From: an uncultured Blautia sp.
GTDB lineage: Bacteria; Bacillota; Clostridia; Lachnospirales; Lachnospiraceae
Direction of reading: 5' to 3'
Assembly: GCF_937880195.1 (NCBI RefSeq)
Contig: NZ_CALFLA010000067.1
Location: forward strand, 1 to 33,751
Length of the DNA: 33,751 nucleotides
The position numbers were made by a program, and so were the translations under genes. Each line of letters opens with the position of its first letter. Position 1 is the stretch's first letter. This document shows, in pieces, positions 23,863 to 29,292 of this stretch. The notes beneath the pieces were generated by a model that saw nothing but the letters and a program-made list of their open reading frames with translations, made no database searches and was not told the origin of the DNA.

Positions 23863-23883
23863 TTATCCACTTTTTTATCCCCA
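23863..23883. other. two DnaA-box-like sites
   Basis: TTATCCACT (23863-23871) and TTATCCCCA (23875-23883) each differ by one base from the DnaA box TTATCCACA. They are in tandem in a T-rich stretch beside rep genes. Possible replication-origin element; two boxes alone are weak evidence. Confidence 0.3.
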
Positions 23884-23907
23884 AAGTCCCACAAACGCCC
23901 ATTTTGC

Positions 23908-24315
23908 CTAACACGGGTGACGTTCATTTTCATTTTTATAAAGCTCCATATTTTCGATATGGAACTGCACTGCATGAGGGCGCAGCAATTCCTCTATTTC
24001 CTGCCACAGATCCAGATTTCTCAGTTCTTTTCCGTCAGATCTTTTCCATCCATTGTTTTTCCAGGCAGCAAGTCTCCTCTGGCCGTCTGCAAAGTAATGA
24101 CAATCTGTATGTATGGTAATCATGGCAGGCTGATTCATGCGTTTCAGAGCCGCTATGGCACATTCCAGCACCATCCTGTGTCCGGTCGTGTCCAACACCC
24201 GCTCTTTTTTCTGCACGGTATGACCATTGCAGACCAAAATATATTGATACCAGGCTTTCCGGGTCTTTCCCGGCGCTCTGGTGGATGTGATAATAAAAGC
24301 ATCTACCTGTTTCAC
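23908..24315 (-). CDS. RNase H-like protein
   Basis: A 135-residue protein with the RNase HI outline. Candidate metal ligands are Asp5 (QVDAFIITS), Glu51 (HRMVLECAIAALKRM) and Asp71 (ITIHTDCHYF). WKNNGWKRSDGKELRNLDLW and LLRPHAVQFH are the conserved later segments. The family degrades RNA in RNA:DNA hybrids; here it may remove primers in phage replication (inference). Start GTG 24315 immediately follows the rep stop (TAAGTG) with GGAGG inside the rep end, so rep and this gene are co-translated. Confidence 0.7.
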   Translation of the reverse strand: MKQVDAFIITSTRAPGKTRKAWYQYILVCNGHTVQKKERVLDTTGHRMVLECAIAALKRMNQPAMITIHTDCHYFADGQRRLAAWKNNGWKRSDGKELRNLDLWQEIEELLRPHAVQFHIENMELYKNENERHPC

Positions 24316-25074
24316 TTAAATCCTCCTATCCAGCTTAATCAGTGTGTAATGCCTGTAGGCATAGCCAGTTACAGGGTTGATCCCCATTTTTATAGAATCC
24401 GGCTCTATGTAATATCCTTTGGGGGCTTTTGGCGTAATAGGCTTTCTTTTTTTGTCCAAAAGGCTCCTGCGGTTGATTGTTTTTTCTTCTGGGTCTTTCC
24501 GGATCAGGTTTCTGGACGGGTGGTAGTTTTTTGTATAAGCATTTTCCGGTCCCTTTGTTGGCTTTGTGATATACTCCGCAAGCTTCTGGTATCCTCCTTC
24601 ATTGTAGGTAGTCTTAAAATTCACATGCCCCTTTGTCCAAAGAGAAGCAAGGATCAGGTCTGTCGCTGTTTTTTCTGTGGCAAAGCGGTTGATCAGGATG
24701 TGGATATGCAACCCTCCGTTTTTCCCGATTTCCACCCTGTAAATATATTTCAGCTCCTGGCCGGCTTTCCGGTATTCCGTTCGGGTTTTCCGGATCATAG
24801 TGTCCATATCTTTTCTTATTTCCTCTATGGATGGCCGATAACCTTTTTCGTAGGTTAAGGTCGCCCAGTAATCATGCTCACCGAAATTCCACTTAATCAG
24901 CCTGCGGACATCCCGCTCCCGCTTCCACTGGTTGTGCCGGGCGATCTCTTCCTTTGTTGCCTTTCTTCTTTTCTGTCTTTTTTGTCCTCTGGCTCCGAAG
25001 TTCCCGGTGTGCTTCTCTTCTATTTCCCTGCACCATCCGAACTCCCAGATCACCCTCTTGTATGCCGTCCTCAT
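24316..25074 (-). CDS. HUH-type Rep-like replication initiator
   Basis: A 252-residue rolling-circle-type Rep. Motif I: YWATLTYEKG (residues 69-78). The HUH metal motif is GLHIHILIN (His123-Ile-His125), with Glu115 nearby. Candidate nicking tyrosines are Tyr162 and Tyr168 in YQKLAEYITKPTKG. This is the order of the REP_ORF2-G2P-type Rep proteins. In plasmids and small phages such proteins nick the origin and start unidirectional replication. In this prophage it is the only visible replication initiator. ATG 25074 follows GAGGTGG. Confidence 0.75.
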   Translation of the reverse strand: MRTAYKRVIWEFGWCREIEEKHTGNFGARGQKRQKRRKATKEEIARHNQWKRERDVRRLIKWNFGEHDYWATLTYEKGYRPSIEEIRKDMDTMIRKTRTEYRKAGQELKYIYRVEIGKNGGLHIHILINRFATEKTATDLILASLWTKGHVNFKTTYNEGGYQKLAEYITKPTKGPENAYTKNYHPSRNLIRKDPEEKTINRRSLLDKKRKPITPKAPKGYYIEPDSIKMGINPVTGYAYRHYTLIKLDRRI

Positions 25075-25088
25075 ATACCACCTCTGTC

Positions 25089-25101
25089 GTAAGTCTAATA
25101 C
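25089..25101. repeat. direct repeat in rep leader
   Basis: GTAAGTCTAATAC here and GTAGGTCTAATAC at 25208-25220 differ by one base. The first copy lies a few bases upstream of the rep ribosome site, the second at the 5' end of the predicted small RNA. As RNA, the two can pair over 13 positions (one G·U). Alternatively they are Rep binding sites. Confidence 0.65.
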
Positions 25102-25142
25102 TCCTAATCAAGCCTTGAAGGGATCCTGTCCCCAAAAAAGTT

Positions 25143-25168
25143 AAAAATAAAAACGGGATTTTTCCCGT
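25143..25168 (-). terminator. terminator upstream of rep
   Basis: Minus strand: ACGGGA-AAAA-TCCCGT (25168-25153) followed by a T-rich tract (25152-25143). It should stop transcripts arriving from the small early genes before rep, so rep needs its own promoter or antitermination. Confidence 0.7.
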
Positions 25169-25174
25169 ATTGGC

Positions 25175-25203
25175 TTGACCTTACGCCCTCTGGATGGTAT
25201 AGT
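25175..25203 (+). promoter_or_regulatory. promoter of predicted small RNA
   Basis: TTGACC (25175-25180), 17-nt spacer, TATAGT (25198-25203). It reads rightward, opposite to all nearby genes, into a 64-nt interval ended by a strong terminator. The left arm of an inverted repeat (25177-25193) lies in the spacer. Confidence 0.7.
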
Positions 25204-25235
25204 TTTGGTAGGTCTAATACCAGAGGACGTAAGTC
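25177..25235. repeat. 16-bp imperfect inverted repeat across the sRNA promoter
   Basis: GACCTTACGCCCTCTGG (25177-25193) and CCAGAGGACGTAAGTC (25220-25235), with one inserted base and one mismatch. Left arm lies between -35 and -10, right arm 10 nt after the start. It would act as an operator pair, or as a hairpin in a minus-strand transcript just before the terminator. Confidence 0.6.
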
Positions 25236-25273
25236 TCTTTGCCCGTACATTGCCGTGTACGGGCTATTTTTTT
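25210..25273 (+). ncRNA. predicted small RNA antisense to the early region
   Basis: About 64 nt from the promoter's expected start to the end of a rho-independent terminator: stem GCCCGTACA/TGTACGGGC (25241-25249, 25256-25264) followed by a T-rich run (25265-25273). A second hairpin (AGA-G-GAC GTAA GTC-TCT) has a GNRA-type tetraloop. The 5' end AGGTCTAATAC is unstructured and complementary to the rep leader at 25089-25101. It contains no ORF. It could regulate rep in the manner of plasmid copy-control RNAs. Confidence 0.6.
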
Positions 25274-25458
25274 ATTCTGTTTTTCAGTTCCGTTAATTCC
25301 TTTACCGTTCCCAGATCTTCATACTGTCCTAACCGGTTAGCCAATTCCCCGAATACATTCAGTTCTCCCTGCTGCCATTTCAAATCCAGTTCTCCCTGAG
25401 TTACCATAGGAACACGGTATGTACCACTGCCATTTTTCCTGGTCAATCTCTCCGGCAT
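25264..25458 (-). CDS. small conserved phage protein
   Basis: A 64-residue protein starting MPERLTRKNGSGTYRVPMVT and ending in a helical segment (LANRLGQYEDLGTVKELTEL). It has the 'RL..YED.G' signature of a very common family of small clostridial phage proteins of unknown function. ATG 25458 follows AGGGAGGG; a frame open to 25536 lacks support. It is the last gene before the rep terminator, which overlaps its stop region. Confidence 0.6.
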   Translation of the reverse strand: MPERLTRKNGSGTYRVPMVTQGELDLKWQQGELNVFGELANRLGQYEDLGTVKELTELKNRIKK

Positions 25459-25640
25459 TGTGGTTCCCTCCCTTTGTTTTCCAATACCCTCTCTAACCGG
25501 ATGCTTGCCGACAGAGCCCGTACCCCCAGAGGGCACTCTGTATCCTGTAAATCCTGCAAAGCTTCCTCAATGACCTTGCGCAGCTCCGTGTTTTCTTTTT
25601 CCAGGCGCTTTGCGTTTCTGATGGCTTTTATAATCCACAT
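25443..25640 (-). CDS. small coiled-coil protein
   Basis: A 65-residue protein. MWIIKAIRNAKRLEKENTEL begins a continuous amphipathic helix up to residue 34. It resembles the short coiled-coil proteins common in phage early regions. GGAGGAGG precedes the ATG by 10 nt. It overlaps the next gene by 16 nt and the upstream membrane gene by 74 nt. Confidence 0.5.
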   Translation of the reverse strand: MWIIKAIRNAKRLEKENTELRKVIEEALQDLQDTECPLGVRALSASIRLERVLENKGREPQCRRD

Positions 25641-25803
25641 CGTCTTTTTCCTCCTCCATCTCCGACATAACCATTAAAGCCAGATTCATACCCCAAAACA
25701 TCAGCGTTACCATAATCATCTCGATTGCTCCATCCCACTTATCCCAGGATAATATCGTTTCAAATACAGCTATGTATGCTAATGCTAAATATTTTCTCCG
25801 CAT
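25567..25803 (-). CDS. small two-pass membrane protein
   Basis: A 78-residue protein. Two hydrophobic segments (YLALAYIAVFETILSW, then MIMVTLMFWGMNLALMVM) are followed by a charged tail (EMEEEKDDVDYKSHQKRKAP). GGAGG lies 7 nt before the ATG. Function unknown. The 74-nt overlap with the coiled-coil ORF in another frame is unusual even for a phage, though both have good ribosome sites. Confidence 0.5.
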   Translation of the reverse strand: MRRKYLALAYIAVFETILSWDKWDGAIEMIMVTLMFWGMNLALMVMSEMEEEKDDVDYKSHQKRKAPGKRKHGAAQGH

Positions 25804-25982
25804 CCCGTTTCCTCCAGATATACTGTTCCATCCTCTGTACAGTTGATTGTTGCAGTTGCTCCTGTTTGATCTGTGATAGTTGCTGTCTTCCGACCATCAA
25901 AAGTAACCTTGACAGTTCCCGGGACGAAATTATATTCAATCCACTTCAGAATCTTATACTGCTCAATTGTTCTTGCTTTCAT
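25785..25982 (-). CDS. small protein of unknown function
   Basis: A 65-residue protein (MKARTIEQYKILKWIEYNFV start, ETGCGENI end). It is β-rich, with GTVKVTFDGRKTATITDQTG in the middle. ATG 25982 follows TTAGGAGG; the frame to 26054 has no SD. It lies between the HTH gene and the membrane gene, and is not recognised. Confidence 0.6.
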   Translation of the reverse strand: MKARTIEQYKILKWIEYNFVPGTVKVTFDGRKTATITDQTGATATINCTEDGTVYLEETGCGENI

Positions 25983-25993
25983 GGCTTGTCCTC

Positions 25994-26233
25994 CTAATTT
26001 ACAATTTTTAATCTTACTTCCGGAGGAACATCCATCATGTCGCACAACTGCCAAAATTCCTCCAACGTAAGGCTTCCCGGATTCTTCATCCGACTATAAA
26101 ATTTCGTATTGCTGAATCCTGCCCTTTCCATAAGACTTGTTTTGGTTTCTCCACTCTCAAAAATATAGTTTTGAACTGCCCGGACAAACTCATGTCCACG
26201 GCGCTGATTCTTTGTTACAAAAGCCTGTGGCAT
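25994..26233 (-). CDS. Cro/Xre-like HTH protein
   Basis: A 79-residue protein. The helix-turn-helix is seen at TKTSLMERAGFSNTKFYSRM, followed by KNPGSLTLEEFWQLCDMMDV, as in the small Xre-like regulators of Firmicute phages. ATG 26233 is supported by AGAGGTG; the longer frame to 26269 is not. It probably controls the early genes near 26400 (inference). Confidence 0.65.
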   Translation of the reverse strand: MPQAFVTKNQRRGHEFVRAVQNYIFESGETKTSLMERAGFSNTKFYSRMKNPGSLTLEEFWQLCDMMDVPPEVRLKIVN

Positions 26234-26399
26234 ACTCTTCACCTCTTTTCTTGTACCCATTTTCTGCATGTAAATCTTTCTTCAAAGATCTATACAAGTA
26301 CTTCTGGAAAACAATTTCTTTTTGCTGACTTTGTACTGTTTTCTCAAGATCCGCAATTCTTTTCTCCAATGCTTCCCATTTTTTCTTAGGAATCCACAC
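26190..26399 (-). CDS. small coiled-coil protein, first early gene
   Basis: A 69-residue protein with an N-terminal coiled coil (KWEALEKRIADLEKTVQSQQ, then KEIVFQKYLYRSLKKDLHAE). It starts with GTG at 26399, with GGAGGG 8 nt upstream. It overlaps the HTH gene by 44 nt. It is the first gene of this leftward block, close to the divergent promoter at 26433-26486. Confidence 0.5.
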   Translation of the reverse strand: MWIPKKKWEALEKRIADLEKTVQSQQKEIVFQKYLYRSLKKDLHAENGYKKRGEEYATGFCNKESAPWT

Positions 26400-26432
26400 T
26401 TATAGCGCCCTCCTCTTGTCATCCAAAATCTG

Positions 26433-26461
26433 TTGACTTTTACTTTACTTTCTCCTATCCT
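26433..26461 (+). promoter_or_regulatory. promoter A (rightward)
   Basis: TTGACT (26433-26438), 17-nt spacer, TATCCT (26456-26461). The start should fall at about 26468, at the edge of the hairpin described next. It drives the small ORF at 26506 and the membrane protein after it. A weaker leftward promoter (ATGGCA-17-ATAGGA) overlaps it and points to the early genes. Confidence 0.6.
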
Positions 26462-26468
26462 GTAAACA

Positions 26469-26486
26469 CAGGCACTGCCATGCCTG
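26469..26486. repeat. operator-like palindrome A
   Basis: CAGGCA-CTGCCA-TGCCTG: 6-bp arms around the hexamer CTGCCA. It sits at the expected transcription start. A closely similar element (GGCAT-CTGCCA-ATGCC) occupies the same place at 29253-29268. Either an operator or a 5'-end hairpin. Confidence 0.6.
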
Positions 26487-26505
26487 AGTTTTAAAAAGGA
26501 GGTGT

Positions 26506-26604
26506 ATGTCTTCAGCTAAAATTTATTTTTCGGATAAAAGTGTTATTGTGGTAAATGAGTATGATCGTATCACTTCTAATCCCAAACGCAAAAGAAAGGA
26601 ATAA
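26506..26604 (+). CDS. 32-residue ORF with strong ribosome site
   Basis: MSSAKIYFSDKSVIVVNEYD, then RITSNPKRKRKE. AAAGGAGGTGT directly precedes the ATG. Its stop is 4 nt before the ATG of the next gene, so ribosomes ending here would restart there. It may be a leader peptide or a small basic protein. No family is recognised. Confidence 0.5.
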   Translation: MSSAKIYFSDKSVIVVNEYDRITSNPKRKRKE

Positions 26605-26608
26605 TCTT

Positions 26609-27160
26609 ATGAATCTCAGTACCTCTGATATACTCCAACTTATTAGCATTGTTGTTTCATCTGTAATCAGCTTGGCCGCTATTACAATCTCCATTTTTAC
26701 TCTTCGCCAAAATTCTAAAATGATTGAAGAGTCTTCCCGTCCATATATAGGAATTTATGGACTAAGCACCTATATAAATGGTCGCGACTACTACATCATC
26801 GTTAAAAATTTCGGACAAAGTGTCGCCCATATAGATTCTTTTTCCTGTGGGTATGATCTATCCAAACTCTCTAAAGGTGACGGATCTTCTCCATTCAATC
26901 ATTTGGAAGGTTCTTCTCTAGTTCCAGGACAATCCTATCGCTGTGTGATTGATTTTGATAAAACGATCAATCAGAAAGTCAGTTCTATTTCCTTTCGTGT
27001 GAAATATTCTTCTGAAACTCATACATATGAAGAATTTCCTTGTTTAAAAATTGACGGAAATCTTGGTAACTACGAAAGTCATGCAGCACCTCGTGATCAC
27101 AACAAAGTATTACGCGTTATTTCCGAAACCCTCCAAGATCAGTACATCAAATCTTTATAG
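26609..27160 (+). CDS. membrane-anchored β-domain protein
   Basis: A 183-residue protein. A single N-terminal membrane helix (ILQLISIVVSSVISLAAITI) and short linker (LRQNSKMIEESS) are followed by an Ig-like β domain (RPYIGIYGLST, YYIIVKNFGQSVAHIDSF) that probably faces the cytoplasm. ATG 26609 follows AAGAAAGGA; a longer frame to 26555 is unsupported. It lies opposite to lytic genes with its own promoter, so it may be expressed in the lysogen (inference). Converges with the next gene, overlapping it by 14 nt. Confidence 0.6.
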   Translation: MNLSTSDILQLISIVVSSVISLAAITISIFTLRQNSKMIEESSRPYIGIYGLSTYINGRDYYIIVKNFGQSVAHIDSFSCGYDLSKLSKGDGSSPFNHLEGSSLVPGQSYRCVIDFDKTINQKVSSISFRVKYSSETHTYEEFPCLKIDGNLGNYESHAAPRDHNKVLRVISETLQDQYIKSL

Positions 27161-27593
27161 CAGCTTTTGAAATATTCTCTTTCACCCTGTACAAAATTTC
27201 TTCTATAATCTCTGGCGTCCGTCTTTCTTCCGAAAGTTCGGACGCAATCGCTTTTATTGCTACTTCCGCAATATAATCTAGCTGTCTGCTTTTTATTTCT
27301 GTACCTCCCGAAAACGTTATTAATATAGAATCTGTAAATAGAGCATCTTGAATCGGTTTCCTATCTTCATAACTCTTAATACGAATCTGTTTTACTTCTT
27401 CCGACAAGTTATGTATCTTTCTTTGCGTCTCTATATCTATTTTGTCTACCCTGCAGACAATCTTAAACACGTCTTCTTTCATTTCAGATTCTATTTTTCT
27501 CACATTCTTAACCATTTTGCATAATGCAGCGCTTATAGTGATAACTGCAGCTGAATTTAATATAATTCCTACGGATTCTAGTATCCCTCTCAC
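27147..27593 (-). CDS. membrane-anchored coiled-coil protein, 5' region cut by IS
   Basis: A 148-residue protein. The N-terminus has a hydrophobic helix (ILESVGIILNSAAVITISAA), then a charged coiled coil (KNVRKIESEMKEDVFKIVCR onward) and a C-terminal domain of unknown fold. The best start is GTG 27593. The IS110 element joins just upstream at 27598 and cuts through the Shine-Dalgarno, so the leader is no longer native. Reconstructing the site places AAAGGAGA before the GTG. Its original promoter is probably the leftward one at 29236-29264, now beyond the IS. Confidence 0.55.
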   Translation of the reverse strand: MRGILESVGIILNSAAVITISAALCKMVKNVRKIESEMKEDVFKIVCRVDKIDIETQRKIHNLSEEVKQIRIKSYEDRKPIQDALFTDSILITFSGGTEIKSRQLDYIAEVAIKAIASELSEERRTPEIIEEILYRVKENISKAAIKI

Positions 27594-27612
27594 TCTCCTC
27601 GTATTATAAAGT

Positions 27613-27822
27613 AGTAGTGTTTATAGTCCCTCTCCAAGGACTGTATGCTATACTGTTGGAGATACTGTGGATTGTTTCTGTTCTCCTACCACTTGATGGT
27701 TTTAGAAAGGCTACAACCACAGTCTCTTTGTATATTTGTTAATCAGTTAGATACCGCATGACGGTTTATTTAGAACGAGGTTACAATCGCAAGGAGTACC
27801 TGTGGCTCTAAACAGTATCAAA
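27613..27822 (+). ncRNA. IS110 bridge RNA
   Basis: The left non-coding end of the IS. It has a 5' hairpin (ATAGTCC/GGACTGTAT), a long-range closing stem (ATACTGTT 27650-27657 with AACAGTAT 27811-27818) and two look-alike stem-loops. Loop 1 has ACCA-CTTGA-TGGT at its tip and TTCTCCT...AGAAAGG in its internal loop; loop 2 has ACCG-CATGA-CGGT and AGTTAG...ACGAGG. Loop 1 guides match the insertion site (target-binding loop) and loop 2 guides match the IS ends (donor-binding loop). The ends of the RNA are estimates. Confidence 0.8.
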
Positions 27823-27843
27823 TTTATTCAAAGGAGTTTTCTT

Positions 27844-29022
27844 ATGATTTACGTTGGAATTGATGTTGCAAAAGACAAACACGACTGCTTTATTACTAAC
27901 TCAGATGGTGAAGTATTATTTAAATCCTTTACCATCTCTAATAATCGTGATGGTTTTGAAACCTTGTTTCAGAAAATCGAATCCGTATCAGATGATTTAA
28001 ACAAAGTAAAAGTAGGACTGGAAGCCACCGGACACTACAGTTACAATCTTCTGGGATTCCTTCTTGATAAAGGTCTGACCACCTTTGTTATCAATCCGCT
28101 TCACACAAATCTTTACAGAAAAAGTCTCAGCCTTAGAAAGACGAAAACGGATAAAGTTGATTCCCGTACCATTGCCACTATGATGATGTCTGACATGAAC
28201 TTAAAGTCCTACTCAGATACATCTTACCACAATGAGGAATTAAAGTCACTCACCCGTTATCGTTTTGATAAGGTCAAAGAACGGGCAAAACTGAAAAGTT
28301 CTGTTTCAAGGCTTATCTGCATTCTTTTCCCGGAACTGGAAAAACTTGTTCCTACGCTTCATTTGGCATCCGTTTATGCTTTGCTCTCTGAATTCCCAAG
28401 TGCAGATGCTGTTGCAAATGCACATCTTACAAGGCTTTCCAACCTGCTCTCTGAGAGTTCTAAGGGCAAATACGGGAAAGATACTGCCATCACGTTTCGT
28501 AACGCTGCAAAAATTTCCATCGGTTCCTATATGCCTGCCAAATCTCTCGAATTAAAACACACCATTAAACTCATTCAGGAATTAACGATTGAGATTGATG
28601 AAATCGAAGCAGCCATCAAACGAATCATGGATGAAAAAATCCAATCGCCAATCCTTACAATTCCCGGCATCAGTTACAGGATGGGAGCAATGATCCTTGC
28701 TGAAATTGGGGATTTCAGTTGTTTTGATTCCGCGGATAAAATACTTGCATATGCAGGAATGTCTCCCTCTACTTATCAATCCGGACAGTTAGATAACTGT
28801 TATTCCCATATGGAGAAACGAGGTTCCAGATACCTTCGGTATGCCCTTTACAATGCCACAAAATATGTCTGTCACTGGGATAAATCTTTTGGTGCATATC
28901 TTGAAAAGAAACGCTCTGAAGGCAAGCATTATAATGTTGCCATATCCCATGCTGCTAAAAAGCTTGTGCGCTTAATTTTTGCAATGGAGAAATCAGGAAA
29001 AGCATATCTGCCAACGGCTTAA
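27844..29022 (+). CDS. IS110-family transposase (bridge recombinase)
   Basis: A 392-residue recombinase. The N-terminal RuvC-like DEDD acids are visible: Asp7 (YVGIDVAK), Glu60 (KVGLEATGHY), Asp103 and Asp106 (TKTDKVDSRT). After a helical linker, the C-terminal Transposase_20 part (ILTIPGISYRMGAMILAEIG, LAYAGMSPSTYQSGQ) holds the candidate catalytic Ser313 in YQSG. ATG 27844 has AAAGGAG; the longer frame from 27802 lies in the bridge RNA. It is complete and probably active. Confidence 0.92.
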   Translation: MIYVGIDVAKDKHDCFITNSDGEVLFKSFTISNNRDGFETLFQKIESVSDDLNKVKVGLEATGHYSYNLLGFLLDKGLTTFVINPLHTNLYRKSLSLRKTKTDKVDSRTIATMMMSDMNLKSYSDTSYHNEELKSLTRYRFDKVKERAKLKSSVSRLICILFPELEKLVPTLHLASVYALLSEFPSADAVANAHLTRLSNLLSESSKGKYGKDTAITFRNAAKISIGSYMPAKSLELKHTIKLIQELTIEIDEIEAAIKRIMDEKIQSPILTIPGISYRMGAMILAEIGDFSCFDSADKILAYAGMSPSTYQSGQLDNCYSHMEKRGSRYLRYALYNATKYVCHWDKSFGAYLEKKRSEGKHYNVAISHAAKKLVRLIFAMEKSGKAYLPTA

Positions 29023-29047
29023 CTTTTTTCTGTAAATATTCCCTTTT

Positions 29048-29069
29048 AGAGTGCCAGCAATGACACTCT
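29048..29069 (+). other. hairpin at the right end of the IS
   Basis: AGAGTG/CACTCT with a CA/TG extension and a GCAA loop, 26 nt after the transposase stop. Only a short T-stretch follows, so it is a weak terminator at best. Likely protects or ends the transposase mRNA. Confidence 0.4.
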
Positions 29070-29214
29070 GTTTGTCATGCAGTTTTCAAGGTTCAATTAT
29101 ATCTGAAATGCATTTCTGCAATTCATTCAAAAACTTTCATTTTAGACTTGACTTTTAATAGTTAGTCTTTCTCTTCCGACAGCCTTGGATTTAAGAATTT
29201 GTCGGTATTTTCCA

Positions 29215-29243
29215 TTGATTTCCCATATTCTCCCATCTATAAT
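29215..29243 (+). promoter_or_regulatory. promoter B (rightward)
   Basis: TTGATT (29215-29220), 17-nt spacer, TATAAT (29238-29243). It drives the 65-residue gene at 29293. It overlaps a leftward promoter, TTGGCA (29264-29259) - 17 nt - TATAGA (29241-29236), that would have served the 148-residue membrane gene before the IS landed. Confidence 0.7.
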
Positions 29244-29252
29244 TTACTTACA

Positions 29253-29268
29253 GGCATCTGCCAATGCC
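29253..29268. repeat. operator-like palindrome B
   Basis: GGCAT-CTGCCA-ATGCC. The hexamer CTGCCA and the position just after a -10 box match palindrome A at 26469-26486. It also overlaps the -35 of the leftward promoter, so a bound protein would block both directions. Confidence 0.6.
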
Positions 29269-29292
29269 GAGTATTATGAAAGGAAGTTTTTT

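Larger units (their letters stand above)
27598..29168 (+). mobile_element. IS110-family insertion sequence
   Basis: About 1.57 kb bounded by CT dinucleotides (27598-27599 and 29167-29168), the core type used by IS110/IS621-like elements. Support for the ends: guide loops of the bridge RNA match sequences at both ends (AGTTAG at 29160-29165; CCTCGT at 27597-27602), and joining the ends creates a σ70 promoter, TTGACT-17-TATTAT. There are no terminal inverted repeats and no target duplication beyond the core, as expected. It contains a single transposase gene. Confidence 0.85.

Noticed and set aside
23725..23907. 17-codon ORF (ATG in AAAAATGTCCGC, minus strand) ahead of the 598-residue gene
   Set aside because: It has no ribosome site and no character; judged chance.
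27594..27612. TATAAT on the minus strand at the IS left end as promoter for the 148-residue gene
   Set aside because: No -35 at a usable distance was found, and it overlaps the inverse of the junction -10 box.
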